From Cryptomeria japonica (lineage: Eukaryota > Streptophyta > Pinopsida > Cupressales > Cupressaceae), in NCBI RefSeq assembly GCF_030272615.1, contig NC_081412.1:549040488-549104487 (forward strand): DNA of 64,000 nt. Reading direction: 5' to 3'. Under the pieces are notes generated by a model. That model was not told the DNA's origin, made no database searches, and worked only from the letters and a program-made list of their open reading frames with translations. Each line of letters begins with the position of its first letter. Position 1 is the stretch's first letter. Positions 50,932 to 62,372 of the stretch are shown one piece after another. A program made the translations under genes and the position numbers.

Positions 50932-51174
50932 ATCTCCCCCTTTGGCATTGATGGCAATATACAAAGATTTCTCTTTCTGCATCACATCTTATCCCCATTG
51001 CTGCGGATATCATCTCCGCTTCTCATCTTCTCCCCCTTTGACAACAATGCCAAAGTGGAGGCACAATGTTTCCTGTTCCACCATGTTGCTCCTCCTGAGG
51101 ATTAGCATCCTTCAACACATCAATCTGGAAAAATGTGGACACTACAATACTTGACTGATATGGAGTACATTCTT

Positions 51175-52614
51175 TCAGTTCACCTCTTGAGGGGGCAACA
51201 TCCCTAGTTCACCTCTTAAATAGGTAAATGAAGCCTTTGGTAGAGGCTTGGTGAATATATTTGCTAACTGCTCCTTACTAGAAACATGTTCTAGTACAAC
51301 CTCCTTGTTCTGAACCTTTTCCCTCAATAAATGATACTTGAGCTCAAAGTGCTTGGTTCTTGCATGCAAAACCAGATTCTTGGAAATGTTAATTGCACTT
51401 GTATTGTGATAAAATATACTTACCAGTTTAGATACAAGAACTTTGAAGCCATTCAATACATGCTTCATCCAAATAGTTTGGGTGTAGTTCATAAAAGATG
51501 CAGCATACTCCACTTCTGTTGTAGATTGAGAGATACAGCTCTGCTTTTTACTCATCTAAGAGACCAGTCTACTTCCAAGAAAGAATGCACCACCGATTGT
51601 GATTTTCCGGTCATCTACATTACCAACCCAATCAGCATCTGTGAACACTTTTATATTGAAATCATTATTGTATGGATACCATAACCCATAGTCAATAGTT
51701 CCCTTCAGATATCTAAGAATCTGCTTGACTGCTACTAAGTGGGATTCTCTAGGGCTTTGCTGAAACCGAGTGATAATACCCATTACATGTGAAATGTTCG
51801 GTCTGCTATGCACTACATAATGCAACTTACCAATCATTGATCAGTAATCTTTCTCATTTACCACCACTGAGTCATCTTCTTTTGACAGCTTACAACCAGT
51901 CACCATTGGTGTACCAACTCGTTTACTATCTTCCATGCCAAAGGTCTTCAACACCTCCTTGACATTCTTGGACTGAGTAATAAAGATTCCATCTTTCATT
52001 TGTTGAATCTGCAGTCTAATGAAGAACTTAATTTCCCATATGAGTGACATTTCAAACTCCTTTTTCATCTCATGAGTAAATTCATGACTCATCTTGTCAT
52101 CACCTCCAAAGATGATGTCATCAACAAATACTTCATAGATCAGAATCTGATCTCCTTTTGATTTCAAGTAGATGTTGATATCTTCACTTGTTCTTTCAAA
52201 TCCAATCTTCATAAGGTGGGAGTGCAAGCATTCATACCATGCTCTAGGTGCCTGCTTCAGTCCATACAAGGGTTTATGTAGCCTACACACCAAGTCACTA
52301 TCTTTTGATAGGGAAAACCCATCTGGTTGCTCTATATACACCTCATCTTCAATTATTCTATTTAGGAATGTAGCTTTTACATCCATTTGGTATACCTTGA
52401 ATCCTTTAAAAGCTGGATATGCAAGAAGCATATGAACTCCTTCCAATCTGGCTACTGGGGCAAAGGTTTCTCCATAATCTTCTCCTTGTTCTTGAGCATA
52501 TCCTTTGCATACTAGTCTAGCTTTGTTCCTTACCACTATGCCATCCTCATTCAACTTGTTTTTGAAAACCCATTTGGTACCAATGACATTTTTATGCTCC
52601 GCTCTGGGCACCAA
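51175..52614 (-). pseudogene. Nested copia reverse transcriptase and RNase H (fossil)
   Basis: The RT part (52614-51841) reads NVIGTKWVFKNKLNEDG, VYQMDVKATFLN, DEVYIEQPDGF, LYGLKQAPRAWY and the catalytic FVDDIIFGG. The RNase H part (51837-51175) reads MIGKLHYVVHSRPNI, TDADWVGNVDDRK, TEVEYAA and NIFTKPLP, ending LGMLPPQEVN. These are copia-specific. The region is part of the broken element. Confidence 0.92.
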
Positions 52615-53222
52615 AGACCATGTACCATTCTTCTCTATCTAGTCAAGTTCCTCCTCCATTGCCTTGATCCAACCTTCATCTTTATGTGCCTCTTTTAATG
52701 ATTTAGGCTCAAATTTAGAGATAATACAAGAATTATCTCTGACCTTTCTTCTTGTAAGGATTCCTGCATCCTTATCTCCTATGATCTTTTTTGGATCATG
52801 ATTCAGTTTGACATATCGAGGAGTGATCTTGACTGATTCCTCCTACTTTTCTTCTTCATCCTCATCTTCATCATCATCAACATCTACCAGTGTGGGAACA
52901 TTCTTAATGGTACTTGGCTGATTAGCAACTGGTTCCCAGAAGGTTACTACCGGTTCATCTATGACTTGCTTATTGTCAGTTTCCTTAGGTTTTCCAGATT
53001 TTTCATCAACTCTAACATTGATGCTTTCAACAATTCTCTGAGTCCTATTGTTGAAACATTTGAGAGCTTTTCTCTTGGTGGAATATCCTAGGAATATTCC
53101 TTCATCACATTTTGGATCAAACTTTCTCTGATGTTCACTCCTCTTGATATAACATTTGCTACCAAACATTCAAAAGTAGCTTACTATTGGTGTCTTATCA
53201 GTCTAATACTCATAAGGAGTCT

Positions 53223-53467
53223 TATCTTTTCCTTTCTTGATGAGTACCCTGTTCATTGTGTATACAGTAGTGCTCACCGCTTCTCTCCAAAAGGTGTGAG
53301 TGACTTCTCCTTATCAGCATAGTTCTAGCTGCTTCAACCATAGTCCGGTTGTTTCTCTCTGCTAAACCATTCTACTATATAGTCCAGGGGGCAGACAGTT
53401 GCCTCTTGGTGTCATTCTCTTCATAATATTTGTTGAATTCACTGGAAGTGAACTCTCCTCCTTGATC
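53223..53467 (-). repeat. Integrase segment repeated on both sides of the LTR, copy 1
   Basis: This matches 54526-54771 closely. Both start TATCTTTTCCTTTCTTGATG and end CTCTCCTCCTTGATC. Copy 2 begins at the exact LTR edge. Confidence 0.9.
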
Positions 53468-54525
53468 TGTAGGTCCCGAGGACAACTGAGAGGGGGGGGT
53501 GAATCAGTTGTCTAATAAATTCAAACCAAAATCTTATTAACCAACTTAATGCTTAGTACCGGTAAGATAGTTAAGTATGTCGGTAAACAGTGTTAATAGA
53601 AAATTGCTATACCGGTAAGAATTAATGCATGAAAAATAAACATAAAGTCATCCACAACATATGACACAAATATTTGTATGTGGAAACCTTGTAAGGGGAA
53701 AAACCATGGTGGGAAACCTTACCCACAATCAGATGATACTACTGCAGATAGAAAGTGTACAAAGAGGGGTCTGCACATGTAGAAAGGCCAACAACCTAGA
53801 GCTCACTGCTCAATCACAGATGCGAGTCACACTGACTACAGTTGGATGGTTAAATCCAATGAGAATGTACTGCACAAAATAGCATCTTCATATGCTGGAT
53901 TCAGTACCGGTGTAATGCTGATATGCTTCTACAAAAACCTAGGTTCACCTTCAAATGATGTCTTCATGTATATCTCTGCTTGATCTTGCATATATCCTTC
54001 CTTAAATCTTTTTCGCATTCCACACTTGATCTTACAAATAAGATCTTACATTTATACCATACCTTAAGACCAATTTTAGTAGGTTGGCTCTACAAGATAT
54101 TACAATAAAAACATTTTACAAATAATACAATATCCGATGCAATAACTAATTGAACATGTCGGCTTAATATATTTACAACAATAATAAATCATCTCCATAG
54201 CGTGCCATGCTGATCTGGAAAAGATAAACCTGCCAGTGTAACCCTAGATAACCTGGACCTATTTGTCGGTAAAAGCAAATATGCAAATAAGAATATGTCA
54301 ATGATTATTACTTCAAAGAAAAGTGTCCACATGATGTCTTCGATATTACCAAGTGTCTTCCATGTCAATGCAGGTACCGGTGAACATTATATCCTACCGG
54401 TTAAGCATATACCGATGACTATTTTGAACAGTTTACTGATTGCCAGTGAATGTTGCTAGATCTCCAAAGTAGGTGTATTTAGCAGGTGTTGACATCAATG
54501 ACAAAACCATACCAAAATACCAACA
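53468..54525 (-). mobile_element. Solo LTR of a related copia family inside the nested copia
   Basis: This 1058-bp block is bounded by TGTAGG and CCAACA. It carries GACATCAATGACAAAA near its outer edge and ACTGAGAGGGGGG near the other, like the LTRs of its host element but clearly diverged. There is no internal region. The flanks are not a simple 5-bp duplication; about 245 bp (53223-53467) recur immediately after it (from 54526). Confidence 0.8.
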
Positions 54526-54771
54526 TATCTTTTCCTTTCTTGATGAGTACCCGATTCATTGTGTATACAACAGTGCTCACCGCTTCTCTCCAAAAGGTGT
54601 GAGTGACTTTTCCTTATCAGCATAGTTCTAGTTGCTTCAACCATAGTCCAGTTGTTTCTCTCTGCTAAACCATTCTGCCATGGAGTTTGGGGGGTAGACA
54701 GTTGCCTCTTGATGTCGTTCTCTTCACAATATTTGTTGAATTCACTGGAAGTGAACTCTCCTCCTTGATCA
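54526..54771 (-). repeat. Integrase segment repeated on both sides of the LTR, copy 2
   Basis: This is the partner of 53223-53467, starting at the base after the LTR's CCAACA end and continuing into the rest of the integrase without a break. Confidence 0.9.
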
Positions 54772-56004
54772 GTTCTAAGGCATTTGACTCTTCTACCACT
54801 TTCCTTTTCTACCAATGCTGTAAAAGCTTTGAACTTTCCAAAAGCTTCAGACTTATCTTTCAAGAATGTGACCCACATCATTCTTAAGCAATCATCAGTC
54901 AGAATCATGAAATACCTATCTCCCTGCACACTCCTAGTTTTCATAGGACCACACAAATCAGTATCCACAAGATCAAGTAAATTTTCTGCAGTGAAAGATT
55001 TACCTTTGAAAGTTGAGGAAGACATTTTCCCAAGTTGACATTCCCTGCACAAAGGATTTTCTAGTTTGCTTAGCACTGACAATCCTCTGACTGTCTTTCT
55101 CTTGCTAGCCTTCACAATGTTATCAAAGTTTACATGGCAGAGTCTCCTATGCCATATCTAGCTATCATCAAATTTAGTCGTAAGACATGTACTTACATTT
55201 GCATCCAGCTGAAATAAGTTACCTTTGGTTTGCATACCGGTGGCCATTAATTCACCATTCTTTCCTTTGATTTTGCACACTCCATTTTTGAATCCAGAAT
55301 AAGTCCACTATCATTTAGTTGGGCAACACTCAATAGATTGTCTCTGAGACCTTCCACCCAATACACATTATCAGCACTACTCTTTCCATTCAGAGAGATG
55401 GAACCTCTTCCTTTAACCATACATGGTGCATCATTACCAAAATGAACCACACCACCATCATATTATTCCAATGATAGAAACTTGCTCCGGTCACCAGTCA
55501 TATGGTGAGAACAACCACTGTCAATAATCCACTCATTGGAATTATCAAAGTGGGAGACAAGAGCCTTCTTGTCTGACAGATCTTCCTTTACTGCAACAAG
55601 CACAATGCCTTCATTCTCTTCATCTTCTGATTCCTCATCTGTGAAACCTTCATCAACTGCAACAAAATAGTTTCTCTGGTTTCCTCCTTTGAATTACTTG
55701 AACCTCTCTAGTTTGTCCTTGTTGTCACCATTAGGATAGTTTATAGCAATATGTCCCATCCGATTACAAGAAAACAATTTCAAAGGGAGCTTACCTTTGT
55801 ATTTACTGGTTCCTTTAGGAAGTTTCCTGGCAAGAAGAGCTTCAAATTCCATCAAGATCTTCTTATCATCCATTTCTCTCCTCTTTCTTGGTTCACCACT
55901 AGAGTTTCTTCTTTTCCTTTTCTGGATGGTACAACAGAAGCTTTAAAAGCTGATTCAGTCTTTTGAACACTACCATCAAAACTATTTAGCTCATAGGCTA
56001 TCAA

Positions 56005-56565
56005 CTATGCAATGATGGAGTCTAGGGATACATTAGTCTTGTCTATCGATCTCAACTCCTGAATAGTGGTAACCCTTATTGCATAGACCGGTAATAAGGA
56101 TCTCAGAACTTTGCTTACTACAATGGAATCTTCCATTTTAACACCCATGCTCTTGATATATCCAATAACAATTTTGATTCTTATTCCATACTGTTGAATG
56201 GTCTCACCTTCAACCATCAGCATGTCTTCAAATTTCCCTCTAAGGCTTTCTTCCTTAGCTCGTTTTACATGCTCATCACCACCATAGATACTCTCAAGAG
56301 TGTCCCATACTTCTTTGGGATTATCTTTATCCTGGACATCAATAAACTCAATGTCAGATAAGCTGTTGATTAGGGCTTCCACGACCTGCCCATTCTCTTG
56401 TATTTCTCTCTTTTGATCATCGGTGAGGGTACTGGTAGGAATAACAAAAGCATTCTCAACATAGCTCCAGTGTTGAGAACCCATGTTTTCAATGTAAATC
56501 CTCATTCTATCCTTCCATATTTTGAAGTTATCTCTGTTGAACTTTGGACCTTCTCTCTTCATCAT
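56005..56565 (-). pseudogene. Nested copia gag (UBN2/DUF4219 type, fossil)
   Basis: The protein reads KFNRDNFKIWKDRMRIYIE near the start, then VWDTLESIYGGDEHVKRAK, SLRGKFEDMLMVEGETIQQY and SKVLRSLLPVY. These are the hallmarks of copia gag (nucleocapsid precursor). The zinc-knuckle area would lie left of it near 55700-55860. Part of a broken element. Confidence 0.9.
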
Positions 56566-56620
56566 TACAATAGGATCTTTCCCTCAAGCGGTTAAGCTTA
56601 CAGCATAGAGGACCTGGAGG

Positions 56621-56635
56621 AATCTCTGATACCAA
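56621..56635 (-). promoter_or_regulatory. Primer binding site of the nested copia
   Basis: The reverse complement reads TTGGTATCAGAGATT, complementary to initiator Met tRNA. It lies directly beside the 5' LTR end. Confidence 0.88.
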
Positions 56636-56636
56636 T

Positions 56637-57317
56637 TGATAACCTAATGATGAACAATAAGTACCAAACCGGTACTGAGAGGGGGGAGTGAATCAGTACA
56701 GTCACAAATTCTTACCTCTGAAACAGTTTGACTGCAAACACTGCTAATGTCTAATAGACAATAACACTAGTCTAAAACAGAGTGCAACCGGTAAAGCCAA
56801 GAATGACTGAGACAAGCATTAACCAGTTGATCACTTAGCTTTCCACTCAACCTAATGCTACACTTCCATTTCACCTTTATGCATAAATATATAATCTATC
56901 ATTCGAAATGAAATAATAGCTAGGTCAGCATGATTTACCATCAAACACAAATTACTTAAATCATCACATGAAAAATACTACACATGACACACAGATTTTT
57001 CACATGGAAACCCAACTAGGAAAAACCGCGATGGGAATGAATACCCACAAGCTACTTTTTGAACTCTTTAGAAGTCCGCTCTATTAGGAGCCTAGTCCGG
57101 TTAAAGACTGTTACAATAGGTTCTTCTAGGAACTGATAATGCTAGAGATCACCTGGTTAAGGGATGGCTAAATACCTGTTCACTTCTTTGCACATATACC
57201 TATTAACCATATTGTACTGATTCACATTTCAGCATATTGTCGGTTCACTCTCTAACATATTGACATCAATGACAACATAATATCATCATGTCAACATACT
57301 CTGCACAAATGCCAACA
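56637..57317 (-). repeat. 5' LTR of the nested copia (short version)
   Basis: This is homologous to 49384-50931 at both ends and ends CCAACA at 57317. It is the shorter of the two LTRs. Confidence 0.88.
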
Positions 57318-60300
57318 ATCTTAGCTAAATGAAATTCTTTGACGTGAAGAAATTCACTAGAGATAGAAATCCAAAGAACTTTGGCTCAAGGATGGTGATA
57401 GAAATACCAAGTTCTTCTACAGATCGGCTATTACCAACTGTAGTAGGTCTAGAATATCGGAGGTGGTAAAACTAGATGGTAGTTTTGCCAGAGATTAAGA
57501 GGATATTGCCCAGGAAGCAATAAGAAATTTTGAATCTCTGATGAATGGAAATTGTCAGAATGTTCAGGAAGCAAGAAACAAAATTCTAGATGCAATCCCT
57601 CCTTTAGTTACTGAAAGACACAATACTGAAAGGCCCTGATGGTTTACCTGCAGCCTTCTTTCAACATTTCTCAGATATTATTGCCCTGGATTTGCACCTA
57701 GCGATAGAAGAATCCAAGAAAAAATGACTATGTTGGGAGCCATTAATCATACCTTTCTAGCCTTAGTACCGAAAAATAAGAACCCTCAGCAAATGGGTGA
57801 TTTTAGACCAATTTCTTTATGCAAATCAGTTTACAAAATAGTAACAAAGATCATTGCTAACAGGCTAAATCCTCTTCTAAAATATATTATTTTAGATGAA
57901 AAGAGTAGCATTTCCCCTGGTTTCTCTATTGTTGAAGGCATCATCTCTACTCATGAAACTCTCCACTCTGCTAGGAAGACTAAAGCTTCCTGTATGATAT
58001 TAAAGATGAATATCATGGAAGCCTATGATATGGTGGATAGGGAATTTCTTGTAGAAGTATTGAGGAAATTTGGCATTTGTAATGAATAGATCACTTGGGT
58101 CAAGAATTGTCTATCAACCCCTAAATTCTCAGTTCTAGTTAATGGTTAATCTCATGGTTTTTTCCTTACAACAAAAGGCATTCACCAAGGGGATCCTATG
58201 TCAGCATTTATGTTTATAATTATGGCTGAAGCTTTAGGTCAGATGATTAAATCTCTTCACTGTGATGGTCGTTGGCTGGGTGTCAATGTGGCTACAGGAG
58301 TTGAACATTCAACCCACTTGCAATTTGCTGATGATACTATTCTTTTTGGAGCCTCTATCAGAAGAGAGGCAAGGATAATAAATACATGCTTGAATGACTA
58401 TTGCAAGGCTTTGTGGCAAAAAATCAATTGGAACAAGTCAGAAGTTTTCTTTATCAACACGATGCTGAATATGCAAGTTGTCCTATCAAGAATTCTTAAT
58501 TTAAGAGTGCAAAAATTTCCAGGTAAATTCCTTGGGGCTCCTCTTTTTAGTGGCCGCTATTGGACACATCTTATTGAGAAATGTAAATCTAGGCTTGAAA
58601 ATTAGAAAGGGAAGTGGTTATCATCTACCGGCAAGCTTACTATGATAAAATTAGTCCTCTATGCCATAGCGGTTTTCTCCATCGCTTGTATGAAGATACT
58701 AGTTGCCATAGAAGATGAGTTAATCACTATAATGAGAAATTTCCTATGGAATGAATCAAATGACAAAGGGAAGTTTCCACCTATTGCCTGGCAAAAAATA
58801 AGCCAACCAAAAAATGCTGGAGGTGCTGGCATTCGACAGATTTCTATTATGAATTTGGCTATGGGTGAAAAATTGGTGTGGGATATTTGTAGAGGCAGTA
58901 ATCAAAGATGGAAAAGAATCCTTAAATATAAATATCTAGACTCACTTGATCCTAAAAGGATTCTCACAGTTACCAACCCTCCTAGGGAATATTGTTAAAA
59001 AACAAAATAAATCTTGTTTTTATTAGATAAGATAGAGAGAAGGTGCCATGCCCATAAGTAAATTATGTTACTCGTACACACAACGAAACATATTCAAATT
59101 AAGGATGTCAACACGCGACAACGGTGTACTTCATTAAATCACACCAATCCACCAATAGACACTCTCCATGGCCATTTGCAATTTTATTCTAGAATGTGGA
59201 GAAATCATTAGTGATCAGGTCACTTGGGATGTCAAAAATGGGAGGAATGCATCCTTTTGGATGGATTCTTGGAGTGGCATAGAAGCCTTGTGTCATAACC
59301 ACTTTATTAAACCTATAATGAGAGAAACATGTTGGCTTTCGGGTCACAAGGTCTATGATTATGATCGTTCGATTAAGGAGAATGGTATGGACAAATGGGT
59401 GTGGAACTCTCTAGACCCATTGGTTTTAGCCCAAAATCAGAAAGACCTTCTTGCTGATATTCATCCATCCCTGAATGAGGATATCATTAGATGGTGTGGC
59501 TCTTCTAATGGTAAGTATAAGGTATGTTTTGGCTATAAATTGAAAGAAGCTGCAATAGATAAGAAGGATTGGTTGGCTAGGTTGTTTCGGCACAAACATC
59601 TTCTTCCTAAAGTAGGTTCCTTTGCTTGGATGGCTTTCCAGAGGAAAATCTTAACTAATGAAAGACTCCATAAATTAGGTATTAATGGGCTAGTAGATGT
59701 GTATAATGTTGGAATCAAGAGGAAACAACTGATCACCTTTTGCTACAGTGCAATTTCTCCAGCAACTGTTGGCGGCATTTTATGGGTAAGTTAAATCTAG
59801 TATGCCCTTTTCTAAAAGGGTTGGATGATTGGTTTCTACTATGGCTAGTTAGCCCTCTTTGGGAAAATTGAGAACCACCTAGTTGACCTCCTGAATGAAG
59901 CGGCCAAGTCCAAATTATTGAAAAAGAATCTATACACTGACTGGGATTGGAAGTTAAATATTGCGTTCCCAAACTTGATCATCCCCTTGCTTTTCAGTAA
60001 TGGAAATCCTAAGATACTAGTTAATCCAAGATTGAAAGTGCAATGGGAGGCTCCAGAACTAGGGTGGCATAAGATTAACTTCGATGGTGCCTGTGCAGGG
60101 AATCCGGGGAGTATTGGTATTGGATGTTGTATTAGAGATTCTGAAGTCATCTACATTAACGAAATTTCTGACGACATCAGTCTAGCCACTAACAATGAGG
60201 TTGAATTTCAAGAAACATTAAGAGGTTTTCAATTGGGGGTTGAGTTGGGGATAAAAAGAATCCATTTGGAGGGTGATTCATTAAATGTTATCAATGGTGT

Positions 60301-60410
60301 TCGTAATAACCATACCCCCAGTTGGCGTCTCAACCTATGGTGGGTTTGCTTGAGACCTTTGAAGATTTTCAGATCAGCCATATCTATAAAGAAGGCAATT
60401 TGGAAGTAGA
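57318..60410 (+). pseudogene. LINE ORF2, reverse transcriptase, zinc-binding and RNase H part
   Basis: The LINE resumes with WLKDGDRNTKFFY. RT motifs are FRPISLCKSVYKIVTKIIANRL (57800s), HQGDPMSAFMFIIMAEAL (58180s) and the catalytic FADDTILFGAS (58323). The zf-RVT zone reads KVGSFAWMAFQRKILTNERL (59600s). An RNase H domain has KINFDGACAGNPG, NNEVEFQ and HLEGDS (60070-60290), typical of plant LINEs that carry RNase H. It contains a few stops, a frame change between 58998 and 59168, and about 170 bp of non-matching DNA there. Not functional. Confidence 0.9.
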
Positions 60411-61350
60411 CAGACTATCTAAGATGACAATTGCAGATGGTGGTCTTCATCTAGGCATATGGCTCAGGTTTAGGTAAATTTTGATAATAACAATTATTAT
60501 AGTTTAATGTTGCATTTATTTTGGCAGAGGAATGAACCACTTTGGTTCCTCGAAGTTTTGGTCTCTACCAGTTGGGAGTACATACTGGGGGATGTACCCT
60601 TACCGAGTATGGGTCTCCCTCAAATGGTGGTTTTCATGGCTCCTACGATAGGGGTATCAGTCCTGACTTCCCGGTCTTTATTGGTTGGCATTGCCGTTGT
60701 TTACATAGGCCTCTTGCACCTTTCCCCTGAACTGGTAATTTTTATGCGTTGGTTTAGGATCTCTTCAAGGTTACTCCAGTGCCTTTGTTGGTGCTACTAG
60801 AATGATAGTCTAACAAATTTCTGATAAGCGGCTGCATTTGTTTCTCTCTTCAGACACCCAGTTTGGATGGAGGCACGTCTACATTTTGATTATGGTGATT
60901 ATTATGGCAGAAGTGTTACACCCGATCTTGTTCTAAGAAGGGATGTTTGTGCCCCCGATGGTATTGGCCCCTACCGGTTGGTAGTTCTTATGGGGAGATG
61001 TATTCTTACCGACCTCCTGACTATCCCCAACTAGTATTCTTTATGGTTTTGGTAGTATGATCTCACCAAGTTCATTAACTCAAAGTCTGGTTTAGATGAT
61101 GTCAGAAGATATCTTTTTTTCATCATTACTTTGAGATAAGATAAAGTCAGATGACCACTGACATCAAAGAGGCAATCAATTGCGATTAAGGTGGCATGCT
61201 TAAGATGTACCTTGTTTGTGCGAAGTAATTTGGCTCGCTTAGTTAAGCCCTCGAGCTCCTCAACCTTTATGAGCTGGCAAGATAAATAAAGGATGACCTG
61301 CTTATTTTTAACATATCAAACTCTTCCCATTTCTTGCTCTACTGCTTACA
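60411..61350 (+). other. LINE 3' region between RNase H and the third frame
   Basis: No continuous frame is present, but there are repeated tyrosine/tryptophan-rich phrases: YWGMYPYRVW near 60590, and a related GGAGATGTATTCTTACCG near 60991 against GGGGATGTACCCTTACCG near 60588. So a short internal repeat (about 400 bp apart) is present. Confidence 0.45.
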
Positions 61351-61890
61351 ATGGAAACACCAATTTTGTTGGAGGCAACCTATCGTCAGATGGCTTTCCT
61401 AGGCAAAATCTCTGATAAACGCCTGCAAGCAGTTCTCTCCTCGACTCACCCTTTGATTCTGCACCATGTTAAAATAATTTTGGAGGAGGAATTTCTTAAT
61501 GCATACCATAGATACAAAGCTAATGTAGACATCCTGACTTTCTTCCTAGCCATGTTGCTCTATATGGGGACTAGCAAGCAAAGGGCGAAGCTTCTCACCC
61601 AAACGGTGTTTGAGCATCGCTTTCTTGGGGAAATTGACGCAGTATTGGATAATGTTGATGAAAATATCAGATTGCCCTTTCCCCAAAATTATTATATGAG
61701 TTTGGGAAATGGTGCGGAGGTACAAAAAATGGTGATCATAAAGTCTCTTGACTTCAATGCCTTGGAAGCCTCCTGGCCTATCATTACTAGAAATATTGAG
61801 TTACTTTTCAAGGTTGTCAGTATACTTCCCAACTTCAAGGCTCCCTGGAGAAGCACTTATATCCAAGAGGAAGGGCTTTTGAGTAGATAA
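61351..61890 (+). CDS. Third reading frame of the LINE, unknown 179-aa protein
   Basis: ATG 61351 opens 179 codons to a stop at 61888. It is uninterrupted although ORF1 and ORF2 of the same element are damaged. The protein begins METPILLEATYRQMAFLG. The wording is that of a soluble mixed protein (LHHVKIILEEEFLNAYHRYK, DILTFFLAMLLYMG, IDAVLDNVDENIRLPFPQNY), without Cys/His clusters or membrane segments. Coding-like text continues past the stop (ELGIMANGDIVEGKSWRLHRGEEWIP). I recognise no family. It lies about 0.9 kb after RNase H and 0.5 kb before the tail. It may be a genuine 3' gene of this LINE lineage or captured host sequence. Confidence 0.5.
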   Translation: METPILLEATYRQMAFLGKISDKRLQAVLSSTHPLILHHVKIILEEEFLNAYHRYKANVDILTFFLAMLLYMGTSKQRAKLLTQTVFEHRFLGEIDAVLDNVDENIRLPFPQNYYMSLGNGAEVQKMVIIKSLDFNALEASWPIITRNIELLFKVVSILPNFKAPWRSTYIQEEGLLSR

Positions 61891-62372
61891 GAACTTGGTA
61901 TTATGGCCAACGGTGACATAGTTGAGGGCAAGTCTTGGAGGCTTCACCGTGGAGAAGAGTGGATTCCAAATGATGACCGTCACCTCTAGGAGAAAACAGA
62001 ATCATTGGCCCATGCAGCTTGCAGGAATGATTGCCTGGTAATTTTTGATGTAGTTGCTGCTCCTGCTCCCAGTACCGAGGACCCAGACTCAAGTGCAAAA
62101 GAATATTTATTTCCATGTTCATTTTCATACACTGTTTAGTTGATTGTAGGCCTTTGGTTCAATCGACATTTTTCTCCTCTAGTTGTTTTCTCCTAGATTT
62201 TTAGCATCTCAACCAGCGTGGCTAGCTTTTTTGTATTTACTGTTGGAGCAATGGCAAGGGGTTTTCTTAATGGTCCTTTCCCCCTACGGCTCTTTCTGAA
62301 CCAATTATGTATTTTTCAAGTCTTGATTAATACAAGGGTGCTACCCCTCTAAAGTTATTAATCTATTTTTAA

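Larger units (their letters stand above)
52843..55450 (-). pseudogene. Nested copia protease end, pre-integrase and integrase (fossil, interrupted by an LTR)
   Basis: From 55450 leftward: VHFGNDAPCMVKGRGSI with DNLLSVAQL (protease/pre-integrase junction). Then NPLCRECQLGKMSSSTFKG (zinc finger) and the integrase core with VDTDLCGPMKTRSVQGD, CLRTDQGGEF and TPWQNGLAERNN. The C-terminal segment (53169-52843) has FGSKCYIKRSE and GIFLGYSTKRK, then an acidic run. A separate LTR (53468-54525) lies within, and about 245 bp of integrase are present on both sides of it. Confidence 0.9.
49384..57317 (-). mobile_element. Ty1/copia element inserted in the LINE, broken
   Basis: Minus-strand orientation: 5' LTR 56637-57317, primer site 56621-56635, gag, protease and pre-integrase, integrase, RT, RNase H, polypurine tract 50932-50945, 3' LTR 49384-50931. 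All domains are present but the element is a fossil with several breaks. A further LTR sits in its integrase. The two LTRs differ in length. Over their shared first 530 bp or so I count roughly 9% differences, so it is not recent. LTR ends are TGTTGG and a TTATCA-type end by the primer site. Confidence 0.92.
46864..62372 (+). mobile_element. LINE (plant L1-like) with 19-bp target duplication, split by a copia element
   Basis: AAAAGTTATATTCTATAAA occurs at 46845-46863 and, identical, at 62373-62391, exactly where the duplicated segment breaks off and resumes. Inside are ORF1 (46905-48266), ORF2 endonuclease (48353-49381), reverse transcriptase, zinc-binding and RNase H (57318-60410), a third reading frame (61351-61890), and a 3' UTR ending GATTAATACAAGGGTGCTACCCC and an A-rich tail. 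Without the copia insert the element is about 7.6 kb, apparently full length. About 170 bp at 58994-59165 do not fit the ORF2 reading and may be a small insertion. Confidence 0.92.

Noticed and set aside
50681-51154. 157-aa plus-strand frame
   Set aside because: It lies mostly in the nested copia LTR, antisense to the element.
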